Origin: Scalesia atractyloides
Taxonomy: Eukaryota; Streptophyta; Magnoliopsida; Asterales; Asteraceae
Assembly (NCBI GenBank): GCA_947069175.1
Contig: CAMTDV010000018.1
Span: 37,522,869-37,586,868 of the forward strand
Direction of reading: 5' to 3'
Length of the DNA stretch: 64,000 bases
Shown here: positions 46,713 to 57,084 of the stretch, piece after piece
How positions within the stretch are numbered: the stretch's first letter is position 1
Layout of the letters: the number at the start of each line of letters is the position of its first letter
Position numbers and translations under genes: made by a program
The notes under the pieces: model-generated
What the model saw: the letters and a program-made list of their open reading frames with translations, nothing else
Databases searched by the model: none
Told to the model about the DNA's origin: nothing

Positions 46713-47971
46713 CTATTTAAAAAGCGAGACCCAAGCCTTTTTGGTCTTAGGTTGAATTGGATAACCATCATCAAAATCAAATTCACATTCATCAACATAA
46801 TCGAATTCTTCATCTGAATTTTCTATGATGTTTATGTTTGAAAACTTTACCTTCTTTTTATCTTTTGAATCGTTACCACTTGTTGTTTTGACAGTTGTAG
46901 ATGTGGTTTCAGTTATTATTTCAGATTTTGATTCTTTCTTGCTATCACTAGTCTTAACAGGCTAAGACTTAGTGATTTCAGGTTTAGATTCTTTCGTGTT
47001 ATCAGTCTTTACCAGCTCAGACTTAATAACACCAGATGTTGTTGACCTTTTCTTGGTAATCTAGGCTTGAGATTTGATATTAGCCTTCTTGATATAAAAT
47101 TTTTTTTTCGTTTGCCCTAGAAGTTTCTCCTTTTTCGAAAGTAGAATTCTCAAACCTCTTTTCTATTTTAGGTTTAACTTCTGGCAAAGATTCATTTCTT
47201 TTCAAAATCTTGATTGGTTTTAAAAACTCTAGATACCTTGGTTTTACAACATTTGATTCTCTTCTTCGAGGATAAGCCGGTTTTGATTTTAGACATTGTC
47301 GTGCAATATCACCCATTTCATTGCACTTGAAACATGTCCGATTATCAAGTGGATGTCCTTTAGTGGGTGGTTTTACCCCACTTGATGTTTTGGCACCACT
47401 TGTAACCTTGGCTTTATCTCGAATTTCTTTCTCTTTTTAAACTCATCATTTGATTGTTTACCAATCAAACTCTCTTCGTGAACCGTGTTTGTCCCATATA
47501 GAAAATTCATGTTTTTGTTTTTATATTCTTGAAATGTTGACATTTTCTTTACTAGTTCATCTGATTCTTCTAGACCCAACCCTGCTATCCGGTTTTCCGG
47601 ATGATCACCCCCATTCCTTTGGTAGTTGTTTCTTTTAGGTTTGGAATAGAATTTTTGTTCATTAATTTTCAATTCCTCTGATGTGACTTCCACGAGTTTA
47701 AATAATTTATCAAGCAATTCTTCCTTCACATTCTGAATCGGGAAGCTATCATCAAAGTATAGTCTATCCGAATCCTTAATTTTGCACATTACAACATTAG
47801 GATCGTCACTTAGACCATCCTCTGATGAATTATCGTCATTTTCAGACTGTGAATCGGAATTCTTTGAACTCTAGTCGGCGCTTTTGAAGTTGCCGTCATC
47901 CGAATCACTTAGAACATTTTCAACCACTTTGTTAACCACATCATTGTTATCATCCTCAGATTTCGCCTAGA
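46713..47971 (-). pseudogene. gag: gag C-terminal segment with damaged second knuckle (element B)
   Basis: Covers the acidic linker (47971-47790), 47789-47373 (DSDRLYFDDSFPIQN) and the second CCHC region. The knuckle reads CFKCNEMGDIARQC: the zinc-binding His is replaced by Asp (codon at about 47310-47308), unlike A. A Lys/Ser-rich tail with frameshifts follows, then gag ends KKAWVSLFK and TAG at 46715-46713. Confidence 0.82.
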
Positions 47972-48755
47972 TTATATCAATATTCTCTGGCAACTAATCT
48001 TTTTTCTCAGAAAGTAACTCAACGCTGAGTGCCTTATCCATCCCGTCTGCGGTTTTGCGACAGTACTTCTCGCAAAGGGTGGAGGAACATTGCTATATTC
48101 TTTGCCAGTTTTCTTTTTAGGTTTTTCTTCCGTTGAGATTGTCGGAAGAAGGTGATCAATAACATATGCCTTTGTGGTATAACTTCTCAACAACTGTTGA
48201 ACTCTTTCAGTTTCGATTGTCATGTCTTCAAGTTGTTGTTTGGTTTCAGCAATGGTGTTAATATAGATGTTAATTGCCCTTTGTTTATCCATTACTGTTC
48301 CACTCAACATCCTTATATTATCATGTTGTTCGATGTTATTTCTGTCAAGTCTGCCATAATCATTTTTCATTTTGTCATACGCTTCTTTCATTGTGCGATA
48401 ATCGTATTTCAACAATTCGTTATGCACATTGTTATCAGTGATGATCTTTGATTTTTCGGCACATTCGACACAAGGTTCAGTGCATTTTGTACAAGGTTTC
48501 TCGACCTCAACAACTTGTACTTTCAATTTTTACCTATGGACCTACCTTGGTTAGATTCGCCATTAAAGCTTTATCTACCATGTCCTTGAGGTCTTCGACT
48601 TTCACTTATTGAGTGACATCAACGATCACTTCATCAATCTTTTTCTCCTCAATCACTTGTTCCTTCGAGCAGCCATCAAAATGACCTGCAAAATTGTCAC
48701 AAGAATTAGAGGATAAAATTCCTTGTCTCTGCATATGGATATATTCCTCTTCTTC
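47972..48755 (-). pseudogene. gag: gag middle segment, CxxC-x3-CxxC plus coiled coil (element B)
   Basis: 48526-47972 is open for 184 codons. The four cysteines (KPCTKCTEPCVEC) are at 48493-48461, followed by the charged coiled-coil segment. The preceding part (48755-48527) has two stops. It matches A 1066-1800. Confidence 0.8.
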
Positions 48756-49400
48756 CTACTGTTGATGCAAGTATTGTTCCAGAAGAGCATGTTCAATAAC
48801 TACTGCTTCTACTGCTGCCGCTGCTTCCTCAGCAGAATTATCTTCAACTATCACCGCCATCAAAGCAACTCCGGTCTTTTTCCCAATGTAAGAATTCCAA
48901 TCAAAACCATCATCTTCACTAGATGCCACCATAGCTTTCTCAGTGGTGCTATTGTCAGGTTTTTCTTGGATTTCAACCTGAGTTTTCTTCGGAAATGGTT
49001 TATATTGAAGTGCCCTTTTGTAATATTCGTTTCCTCTTCCGAAAGGATTTTGATTTCCGGTTGCTTCGGTGTTCTTACACTCTCTTTTAAAATGCCCCTT
49101 TTGACGGCATTTAAAGCACGTGACTTTGGTTTTGTCAAAACCCAATTTGTTGCTGGAATTTCCTATGTCACGGCCTGTGAGTGCAGCGAACTTTGTCACT
49201 CTCCTGATGATCGAAGCTAAGGACCATTTGATGTCCATTAGTTCGAGTTCTTCCTCGTCTACTTGGTCACAATCTTCTGCGCTCATCTCGGGGTTTCCGA
49301 TCTTACCGGCAACAAGACATTCAAAAGATTCTAATACGGTAGCGAGTAGTGACATATGTTGTTTTGCAACTTGTTCTGAAACAACATTGTTCAAATTCAC
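48756..49400 (-). pseudogene. gag: gag first CCHC knuckle segment (element B)
   Basis: Open for 214 codons: NVVSEQVAKQHMSLLATVLE, MDIKWSLASIIRRVTKF, and the intact knuckle CFKCRQKGHFKREC at about 49115-49074. An Ala-rich tail follows. The equivalent in A has stops in the first part. Confidence 0.88.
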
Positions 49401-50364
49401 TGCAATGTTGCATTTATATACATTTGGATCAGAACTTTGTTGTTGATTTTGATTCGCTTGGCTTTGATAAGTTGAATTTGAACTAGTGCTTGAGTAAGAA
49501 CTTTGAGAACTCTAGTCATACTGAGGCTGTGATTGATTCTGATTCTGTAGAGAGGCATTCATGTTTGCAATAAAAGCCGTCTGATTTTAGGACTCGAAAT
49601 ACTATCTAGCATTCCGGCTTTGTAATACAGACCAACGTCTTGAACAACATTAGCGTTTTTTTACTTCGCCATCTTCAGAAGTTCCATTTTGTGGCCTTCG
49701 AGTTTATCGATAAACGTCGACAACTTGAAAAATTCCCACTTATCACTGTTCTTCAGAACCATCAAATACGTAGTCCATTCACCCTCTGGTGGTGCGTCAG
49801 CAAGTTTGTCGATCTATTCTTGTTCTGTCTTTTCGAGACCGTGTCTTCGCATTTTCACTTTAAGATGACAAAAATGCTCGATCATTTGCTTTATGGGCTC
49901 ATTCTTTAGCATAGTGAAGATATCGAACTCTTTCAGGATAAGTGCCTTTTTTGCTTCTGATCATTTCGCCGCTGCCTAGATACTTCTTTTTAATGACAAC
50001 CAAAGATCTCTTGCAGTAGCATATTCAGGATATCATCTTTGACAGACTGTTGGATGAGACTGATCATCTTTTTCTCGGTGATATATTCTTCTTTCTGAAC
50101 CGTCGAGTAGTTGTACTTTTCAAGAACTTGTTGATGTTCATCTACCGGAACAGTGTAGCCTCTCTCAATTGACACCCAGCCAGCAAAGTGCATGGCTTGA
50201 ACCCAATAGGTTAATTTCTCTTTCCATCCTTCGTACTCGTCCATGCTCATCAGCTTGGGCGATTTGACAGTCGTTCCCATTTCATTATCAAGATTGACTT
50301 GATTGATCACATTGGCATTTGACGAACTAGCTCCAGACTTAAAAGCTCTTAGTTGATCCTCCAT
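49401..50364 (-). pseudogene. gag: gag capsid region (element B)
   Basis: The likely start is ATG at 50364 (MEDQLRAFKSGASSSN); the open frame upstream to 50400 is leader. PKLMSMDEYEGWKEK and KKMISLIQQSVKDDILNML follow to about 49990. Frameshifts and stops then affect 49990-49401, although WEFFKLSTFIDKLEGH and VVQDVGLYYKAGM are still recognisable. Capsid protein of the particle. Confidence 0.83.
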
Positions 50365-51054
50365 TGTGAATAACGAAACGTGTACTCTGAAAATTTTCAA
50401 AAACTTTCAAAACAATTAGTCCTACTACAAGTTCGGTCGAACTTGAACTAACAAATGAAGAATTTTCAGATTTTCTAACAAGTTCGGTCGAACTTATTAG
50501 ATTTGTTTTAAAACTTTGCTTAAAGTTCGGTCGAACTTGAGACACAAATCCAACAGAACTTCGGGCGAACTTATCTTCAAGAATTTGATTAAAATCTAGT
50601 AAGTTCGGGCGAACTTACTTAAAGTTTCTTTGAAATTTACACAAGTTCAATCGAACTTGATGTAAAATCAATGAAAAATTGTGTAACTTCGAGCGAACTT
50701 AGCTGATTTTTTTTCAAAAAACTACTCAAGTTCGGGCGAACTTGCTAAAAATTACTTGAAAAGTGATGTTTTAGTATAAGTTCGGCCGAACATAGCTAGT
50801 AAGTTCGATCATGGGGGTTTTCAAAAACATGGTTTTTTTAAAATTTCAACATGAATTCGGTTGAATTTGGTCTCCAATCTTTCAAGGGTTTATCTTTGTT
50901 GTATTTTACATGATATACTCAAAATTCAAAAGATTTTGACCGTGAATTCTTCATTTTATGTTCAAAAGTTAAGAAAAAGAGAAGAATGGAGTAGAAATAG
51001 AAGTGTTCTTGTCTTGATACTATCAAATTAGGCTGTTCTAGCTCTGAATCCACT
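50365..51054 (-). other. leader of element B with palindromes
   Basis: Between the primer site (51052-51041, TGGATTCAGAGC, three changes from the canonical form) and gag. Palindromic dyads, mostly AAGTTCGGTCGAACTT or AAGTTCGGGCGAACTT, recur from about 50425 to 50810. No ORF. Confidence 0.78.
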
Positions 51055-51457
51055 TGGTAGGACCGATCCTCGATGCTTAGGAACCTAAATTTGATATCTA
51101 ACGTCCATAATAGCGGAAATATTACGTCGTGTTTACCAATAGACAAGATTTAATCAGTTAATCGTCAGTTTTATTTAATAAACTTCGAGAGTACAAACTG
51201 ACAGAGCTTCGCCTCTGAAATGCCAAAGTTACAAATGAAGTAGGCTAGCTAGGTATTTATAGAGATGCAAGTTCGCCCTAGGAGACACCTAAGTTCGCCC
51301 GAACTTGCCTTAGCAAGTTCGGCCGAACTTGGCTATACATGATAGTCATGGGCGAACTTGCTTACATTGTTCATAAATACTTCATTCACCTAGTCTAATC
51401 AGCTCGATACTATACAGACTCGATGTATGACTAAGACATAGACATTATGCACCAACA
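51055..51457 (-). repeat. 5' LTR of element B
   Basis: About 403 bp; minus strand TGTTGGTGCATAATG at 51457 to GGTCCTACCA near 51055. It contains palindromes at 51268-51365, TATAAATA near 51256 and the R-region stem-loop. GTTGG follows at 51458-51462. Confidence 0.92.
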
Positions 51458-51462
51458 GTTGG

Positions 51463-53014
51463 TCAATGTTTTTCTTATAAATAAAAAAATCTAAAAATAT
51501 GTTTTTGAAATTTAGGGGAGAAAAAATTTTCAGATTTTCAGAAAATCCAAAAAATATTAAAAGCAAAAAGTACAAAAACATTGAAAAAGGCAAAAAGAGT
51601 TTTGTGGATAAAAAGGAAATGATAGTACATTAGTGGACTATCACAGTATGCTAAAGAATTGTAAAGTTTAAAAGTGATAAACAAGTCCTACTACGGATGT
51701 GTCGATAGTCTTTACACGTAGTAAATTGTTTCTGATATATAAACTAAATTTTACAACTGCTTAATCTTGTGGATTAACATTTCTCGGATATATGGACTTA
51801 GTACTCCGAAATTTCGTTTGAGAGATTGCCTGATTCTAAGATACGAGGTCTTTATAGATGGCTGATATCTGGGGTATTATACAAGTTCTCCTGATTTTGC
51901 GTAAACAATAGCCTAGAACTTGTAGAATACTTTTGCACTAAATCCTAAAACTGCATTCAATTGAAAATATCGAAAGATACTACAATTGCAGTACAAAAAG
52001 ATTCCATTTTGGAACACTACCTTATAAGTCGAGCCTTCATCTCTTTGTCGGTATGGTGGTACTAACCTGAGCTCTCAAGGTCTCGCACAACCCAGATACA
52101 GAAATCAATTACGCTATACTCACCTGTAAGATGAAATCTAGGGAATCTTGATGCGGGAGTATATTCTGAGATGGGAACCATAGTTAAGTCAACTTTCTTA
52201 ATTCTACATACCGTATCTTGGAACAATTGAGAAATTGTTGAAGTTTAAGAGGACAAACATATCGATAATCTAGGTAAATTTGTTTAAAACTTAAAGTCTT
52301 AGAAGGTCAATGGTACTTATGATTTGTCTCAAAAACTAACATGATTCTTTAACACGAACTCAACAAAAATATGTTTGTAAATATGTTTCTACATACTTAG
52401 AGTTTGATATGCATTACATAAAAACAAAAAGATTATACTATCTTTTAGCTTTGACTACTGATGATAAATGCTGATTTTCAAAATCTAAAGCTGCTGATCA
52501 AAAGTTTGAAAATTTCAAATTGATCTGAAACTTTTAAAAGTTCATTAAGTTGAAACTTACATTTGAATAAATGTCTCAGTTTAGTGTCGAAACATTTAAT
52601 CAAGATCATTAAGTTGAACGTGATACATGAATCAGATATATGTCATTAATTTGGACTTGATTAACTAAGAGGGTTTTACAACTGATGAGAAGATTAAAAT
52701 TTGAAATGGTTGTATTTAGAGATTTCAAAGTTTGAATCTGAAATTGTTTTATTTGAAAGTTTGAGGAACTTTGAAACAGGAAGTTGTTTTTAAGGGGGAG
52801 TTGGATAATACACGTTGATTGAAGATCCCAAATAAAGCTCAAAGTAAGAGGAGCATGGTGATTAAAGTTTTATCAAGACAAGCTCGAGAAGAAAAGAGAA
52901 AAGGATTATAGATGCTATGAAGATCATGGAAGTTAAAGTTATTCAAGAAATAAAGATCAAGAGAATATTAAAGACTCTGGAACTTAATTGAAGAATATGA
53001 CTACGGCAACATCC
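51463..53014 (+). other. 3' non-coding part of element C (UTR3 module)
   Basis: Contains a purine tract TTTAGGGGAG (51511-51520), the module shared with A and B (about 51600-52400), then an AT-rich part with GTCATTAATTTGGACTTG-like repeats (52560-52660) and a GGGGGAG tract near 52794. No protein of note is encoded. Confidence 0.78.
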
Positions 53015-53025
53015 AAGGGGGAGTC

Positions 53026-53420
53026 TGTTGATGCATATGTTTGTTGCCTACGTCATCGTATAAAGTCGAGTCTGTGTTTCGGAGCGAAAAGTTAAGTTTA
53101 TGTGTGATTTGAAACAAGTTCGCCCGAACTTGTCATGTGAAGGACAACTTTGCCCGAACTTGGTCATGCCACATTTGGAGCGAACTTGTTCTCCTATAAA
53201 TAGGAGTCTTGATTTCTCATTTGTAAGATTCAGAGATTTTGTCACGACAAAGGTGAAGCTCTGTCCAAGTGTTTCCAGGGTTTGTAATGTCTACACATTA
53301 ATGAAATAGTGATTAATCAGTAAAGAACTTGTCTACAATGTCGCCTATGCAAACGGATTCCGCACGTTTACCTTAGGTTTGCCAAATTAAGACCTGAACG
53401 ATCCGTACAACAAACCTAAA
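53026..53420 (+). repeat. 3' LTR of element C
   Basis: TGTTGATGCATATG to CCTAAA (CCTACA with one change). Polypurine tract AAGGGGGAG at 53015-53023 precedes it. Two palindromic units remain (53113-53190) but a different unit is missing than in the 5' LTR. TATAAATA is intact near 53195. Confidence 0.86.
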
Positions 53421-54059
53421 AAAATTCACATTCAAACTTTGTCAAAACCCAATTTCATCTCCAAATTCAAACTTTTCTGTGTGACATGGGGTGAAGTCAA
53501 CAACCATAACTTTCAAAATTTTGCCTCCACACATGGCATGGAATTTTGGTTCTCTTGCCCTCACACGTCGCAACAAAATGGTAAATCCGAAAGCATGATA
53601 CGTCGTCTCAACGACATCATGTTATCTCATCTAACTCGCGCTTCCCTTCCCTCATGCTTTTGGGTGGAAGCGATTCACACTGCTTGTTACCTTCACAACA
53701 TCCTTCCCTCCACCGTCCTCCGCAATCACTCTCCCACCGCCATTGTTTACCGATGTTTACCGTCCTACTACCACCTTCGAGTTTTCGGGTGTACATGCTA
53801 CCCTAATACCTCCGCCACCCGTCCTCACAAACTTGAACATCGGTCCACCTCTTGTGTTGTTCTCGGCTACCCCGCCAACTATCGGGGTTATAGGTGCCTT
53901 GAACTCTCTACCGGTAAAGTTATTTTCTCTCTCCATGTTACATTCGACGAGTTGAAACTTCCATTCCATTCCCCCACCACTCCATCACCTCTCCACACTT
54001 TTGTTGACCCCACGCCTCCCCCCTCACCATTTTCCCACCACTTTTCCGCCCTCCCATAA
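53421..54059 (+). pseudogene. pol: Retrofit-type integrase C-terminal part
   Basis: 206 open codons from 53439. NFASTHGMEFWFSCPHTSQQ, NGKSESMIRRLND (catalytic Glu region) and WVEAIHTACYLHNILPS, then YYHLRVFGCTCYPN, KLEHRSTSCVVLGYPANYRG and LSTGKVIFSLHVTFDE. The second catalytic Asp is lost: CDNGGEF is degraded to CVTWGEV at about 53480. It begins directly at the LTR boundary of C. Confidence 0.83.
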
Positions 54060-55200
54060 ATCAACCCAATAGGCCCAACCCATACCACCTACGCCCACCA
54101 CCCCACCCGGTTTATCTACTCCTACGGCCTAACACGGCGCTTCCCCTATCTCCCCCACACCTCCGCCTCCTCCTCACACCCTACTGGCCCAGCTGGTTCA
54201 CCCGACCCAATAGCAACCGCCAAACCAACCACCAACCTCTACCCACCCGATGGTTACTCGTGCTCGTGCCGGTATATCAAAACCCCGTGTTCTGTTCAAC
54301 CTTGCTAATCTCACCACTTCCCCCTGTCACCTCTTCTAAAGTCTCATGTATCCGCCCTGTCCGATCCAACTGGAAACGTGCCATGGCTGATGAATTCAAA
54401 GCACTATTGGATAATAAAATGTGGCAATTGGTACCCAGACCCCTTGACGCATCGATTATCCATTGAATGTGGTTATTTAAGCACAAATTTCACTCGGATG
54501 GCACTCTCGAGAGTTACAAAGCTCGTTTGGTGGTTATTGGAAAGAGTCAAATGGTAGGCATTGACTGTGATGATACATTCAGCTCGGTTGTTAAACCAAC
54601 CGCTATCCGGACCGTTCTTAGTCTTGCGGTGTCCTGATCTTGGCCGGTTCACCAACTTCATATGAACAACACGTTTCTTCATGGACATCTCAATGAGACG
54701 TTTTTTATACATCAACCTCCAGGGTTCGTGGACTCTAACAAGCCTTAGTTTATCTGTCAGCTAAAGAAGTCTCTTTATGGCCTCAAGCAGGCCCCTCGCG
54801 CCTGGTATCACAGGTTTGCATCTTTCATCACTTCGTGTGGATTCCGGAGCAGCACATCCAATACTTCGCTTTTTGTATACCGGTCTGGCACTCATTTGGC
54901 CTATTTATTGTTATATCTGGACGCCATCATCCTTATTGCCTCCTCCACGACTCTTCTACAACACTTTATACAGGTTTTGTCCAAAGAGTTTGCCATGACC
55001 GATCTTGGAAAACTTCATCATTTTCTCGGCATCAAAGTGCAACACCGTAAAGATGGGATGTTCTTATCTCAGACTTCATATGCTGCTGACATTCTCCAAA
55101 GAGCCTCCATGTCTGACTTCAAGCCCTCCACTACTCCAGTTGAAGGCTCCAAGCTTACGCCGAAGCTGGGCTTCCTGTCTCGCACAGTACCTTGTATCGC
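54060..55200 (+). pseudogene. pol: Retrofit-type linker and reverse transcriptase
   Basis: A Pro/Thr-rich linker with MVTRARAG at about 54250 precedes WKRAMADEFKALLDNKMWQL (54360-54430). Then FKHKFHSDGTLESYKARLV, PPGFVDSNKP, KKSLYGLKQAPRAWYHRF, and an altered catalytic box (YLDAIIL for YVDDIIL, about 54915). It ends LGIKVQHRKDGMFLSQTSYA. Stops at about 54465, 54636 and 54748 plus frameshifts break it. Confidence 0.83.
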
Positions 55201-55704
55201 AGTCTAGCAGGGGCACTGCAGTACCTCACCATTACCAGGCCCGATCTCACCTATGCGGTCCAACAGGTTTGTTTTTTCATGCATGACCCACGTGAGCCAC
55301 ATTTCTCCTTTCTTAAATGCGTACTTCGGTATGTCAAAGGTACGATTGACTTTGGTTTACACATTTCCCCCTCCAAGTCCACGTCCCTTACCGCTTATTC
55401 GGACTCTGACTGGGGCGGGTGTCCTGACTCTCTTCGTTTCACTTCGGGGTATTGTGTTTACATGGGAGGAAACCTAATTTCATGGAGTTCTAAACGCAAC
55501 CCACAATTTCTAGATCCAGTGCCGAAGCGGAATATCGTGGCGTGGCAAACGCAGTTGCTGAAACATCTTGGATTCGTAACTTGTTGCTTGAACTTGGCAT
55601 CTCAACATCGCAAGCTACCATCGTCTACTGCGACAATGTCTCCGCTGTTTATTGAACTCAGAATCCTGTTCAGCACCAACGAACCAAGCATGTGGAACGT
55701 TTGA
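55192..55704 (+). pseudogene. pol: Retrofit-type RNase H
   Basis: MYRSLAGALQYLTITRPDL, VLRYVKGTIDFGLHI, YSDSDWGGCPDSLRFTSGYC and LISWSSKRNPQ are clear. Then a frameshift near 55500 (the SRSSAEAEYR block reads in another frame) and near 55630 (YCDNVSAVY). The RNase H is inactive. Confidence 0.83.
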
Positions 55705-55857
55705 GATAAAGTTCGCGTGGGCGAAGTCCGTGTCCTTCATGTTCCTGCAGATTATCAGTACGCAGACATTTTTACCAAGGGCTTACCCAAATATCTATTC
55801 AACAGATTTCACTCCAAATTGTGCCTTCGTCCGGCTACTACTCCAACTGTGGGGGCC

Positions 55858-56009
55858 GGTTAGCAATATAAATTATTTATGTATAATATTAGTATTTCCG
55901 TATATATCTCCTATTAGTTAGGCTTGTTTATCGATCCCTCCTTGGTTATCGATTGTACTTTTGTTATATGTTCTCAATAATATTCAATAGAGAATCACGT
56001 TTGATCACA
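55858..56009 (+). repeat. putative 3' LTR of the Retrofit-type element (about 152 bp)
   Basis: It starts right after GTGGGGGCC with GGTTAGCAATATA (TG changed to GG) and ends near GATCACA. There is no 5' partner in the window, so the right boundary is a guess. Confidence 0.5.
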
Positions 56010-56139
56010 TTCCCAACCAAACACTCGTCATATCAAAATGACAACATATTAAATAAAAAAAGAAAATTAACATATTAGGACAAAAAGGCCTATAACATGA
56101 TACTTGCACCATTTCATAATCATATATATTTATCTATAA

Positions 56140-56258
56140 TAGGGACAAGCAAATGGTACCTGGTACTTGTATCGGGTATTTTCGGTACCGGTACACATTT
56201 TTAGGGATTTTCGCTACCGGTACCGGTTCAATATCGGTTGGTACCGAGCGCATCCCTA
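56140..56258. mobile_element. 119-bp hAT-like MITE with 8-bp target duplication
   Basis: Termini TAGGGACAAGC and GCGCATCCCTA are imperfect inverted repeats. It is flanked on both sides by the perfect 8-bp duplication ATCTATAA (56132-56139 and 56259-56266). The interior is rich in GGTACCGGTAC. An 8-bp duplication and TAGGG ends fit the hAT superfamily. Confidence 0.8.
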
Positions 56259-57084
56259 ATCTATAACTCTTAAATGGCTATGTTTTGCCACTTTTGGTCA
56301 TTGAATTATATATACACCCTCTTAAATAGTTAAAAGTTAAAACCAAATCTAGAGTCATATACTCAATTAATGTATACAAGTCAAATACTCTAATGTACAC
56401 AAATGGAACATATTGTCACAATAAAATATTACCGTTCTGTTTTGGTCAAAAATCACAATAAGGATAACGTAACCAAATCCGATTTTATGAGGTTGAGTGC
56501 TTGGTTAATGAACAATGAATGAAACGAATGCTTGATGAATAAAATGATGAACACAATGATTTGTACGAGGAAAAGCCCTTGATCGTTAACAGACCGCCGG
56601 CCTAAAAACCTCGGATAGTGAAAACTATCACCATCAACTATATTATCGAGAAAAGATTACAACTTTGGATGACAATAAGCTCGATACAACAATTTGCTAA
56701 CGTGTGTGTATGATTCTGCGAGAGAGTATCAGAGTGTACGGTTATCAGCTGTGTTCCTATTATGAGCTTATTATCCCCTCTTAAAATTAGAAATATCTAG
56801 CTAACAAACTCTCCGAGATATTGGGGATCAACCACGTCCATGCACAACGTCCACATAGCTCGATACACGTGCGTAACTCTGGGTATATACCAATATTCCA
56901 GCTTGACCCAATCTTCAACCAATACCTACATTAAATTCAACTATAACATTAAAGACAATTGTTAGAAACTGTCTTAATTACTAAGGATCCTTGATCCTTC
57001 GTATATCCGGTACTCAGTACAAGGATAATATATCCTCAAAATACTGAAGGATCATTGATTCATAAGCAGTTAAAACCCAGCCGT

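Larger units (their letters stand above)
36512..51457 (-). mobile_element. Element B: complete 14.9-kb Sirevirus-like copia element with ORF3
   Basis: Flanked by 5-bp target duplications GTTGG (36507-36511 and 51458-51462). LTRs at both ends begin TGTTGGTGCATAATG on the minus strand. Order on the minus strand: 5' LTR 51457-51055, degraded primer site (TGGATTCAGAGC, 51052-51041), leader, long gag, pol, UTR3 module, internal promoter, spliced ORF3, polypurine tract, 3' LTR 36913-36512. By hand count the LTRs differ at about 10 of 402 positions. Coding parts have scattered stops, so it is a decayed but structurally intact copy. Confidence 0.94.
33286..53420 (+). mobile_element. Element C (right arm): gag-only element, interrupted by B
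   Basis: 5' LTR 33286-33680 (395 bp), primer site, palindrome leader, gag 34242-36103, short post-gag DNA, then B (36512-51457), then 51463-53014 non-coding (UTR3 module), polypurine tract 53015-53023 and 3' LTR 53026-53420. Without B and its duplicated GTTGG it is about 5.2 kb and has no pol. The A-rich 5' flank (AAAAA) and 3' flank (AAAA) are weak as a target duplication, and the two flanks belong to different host sequences. Confidence 0.78.
53421..56009 (+). mobile_element. Retrofit/Ale-type copia remnant, 5' truncated
   Basis: GC-richer and unrelated at sequence level to the other elements. Integrase, linker, RT, RNase H, polypurine tract GTGGGGGCC (55849-55857) and a short 3' LTR follow in order. 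Its 5' part is missing because the C 3' LTR abuts the integrase. Assignment to the Retrofit/Ale lineage is from motif style and the short LTR (inference). Confidence 0.8.

Noticed and set aside
53757..54715. Minus-strand ORFs opposite the Retrofit-type element
   Set aside because: They are antisense shadows of integrase and RT, with no family resemblance.
56440..56960. Possible old LTR or gene exon
   Set aside because: Some strings recall LTR DNA but no boundaries, TATA or partner were found, so it is only mentioned within the non-coding stretch.
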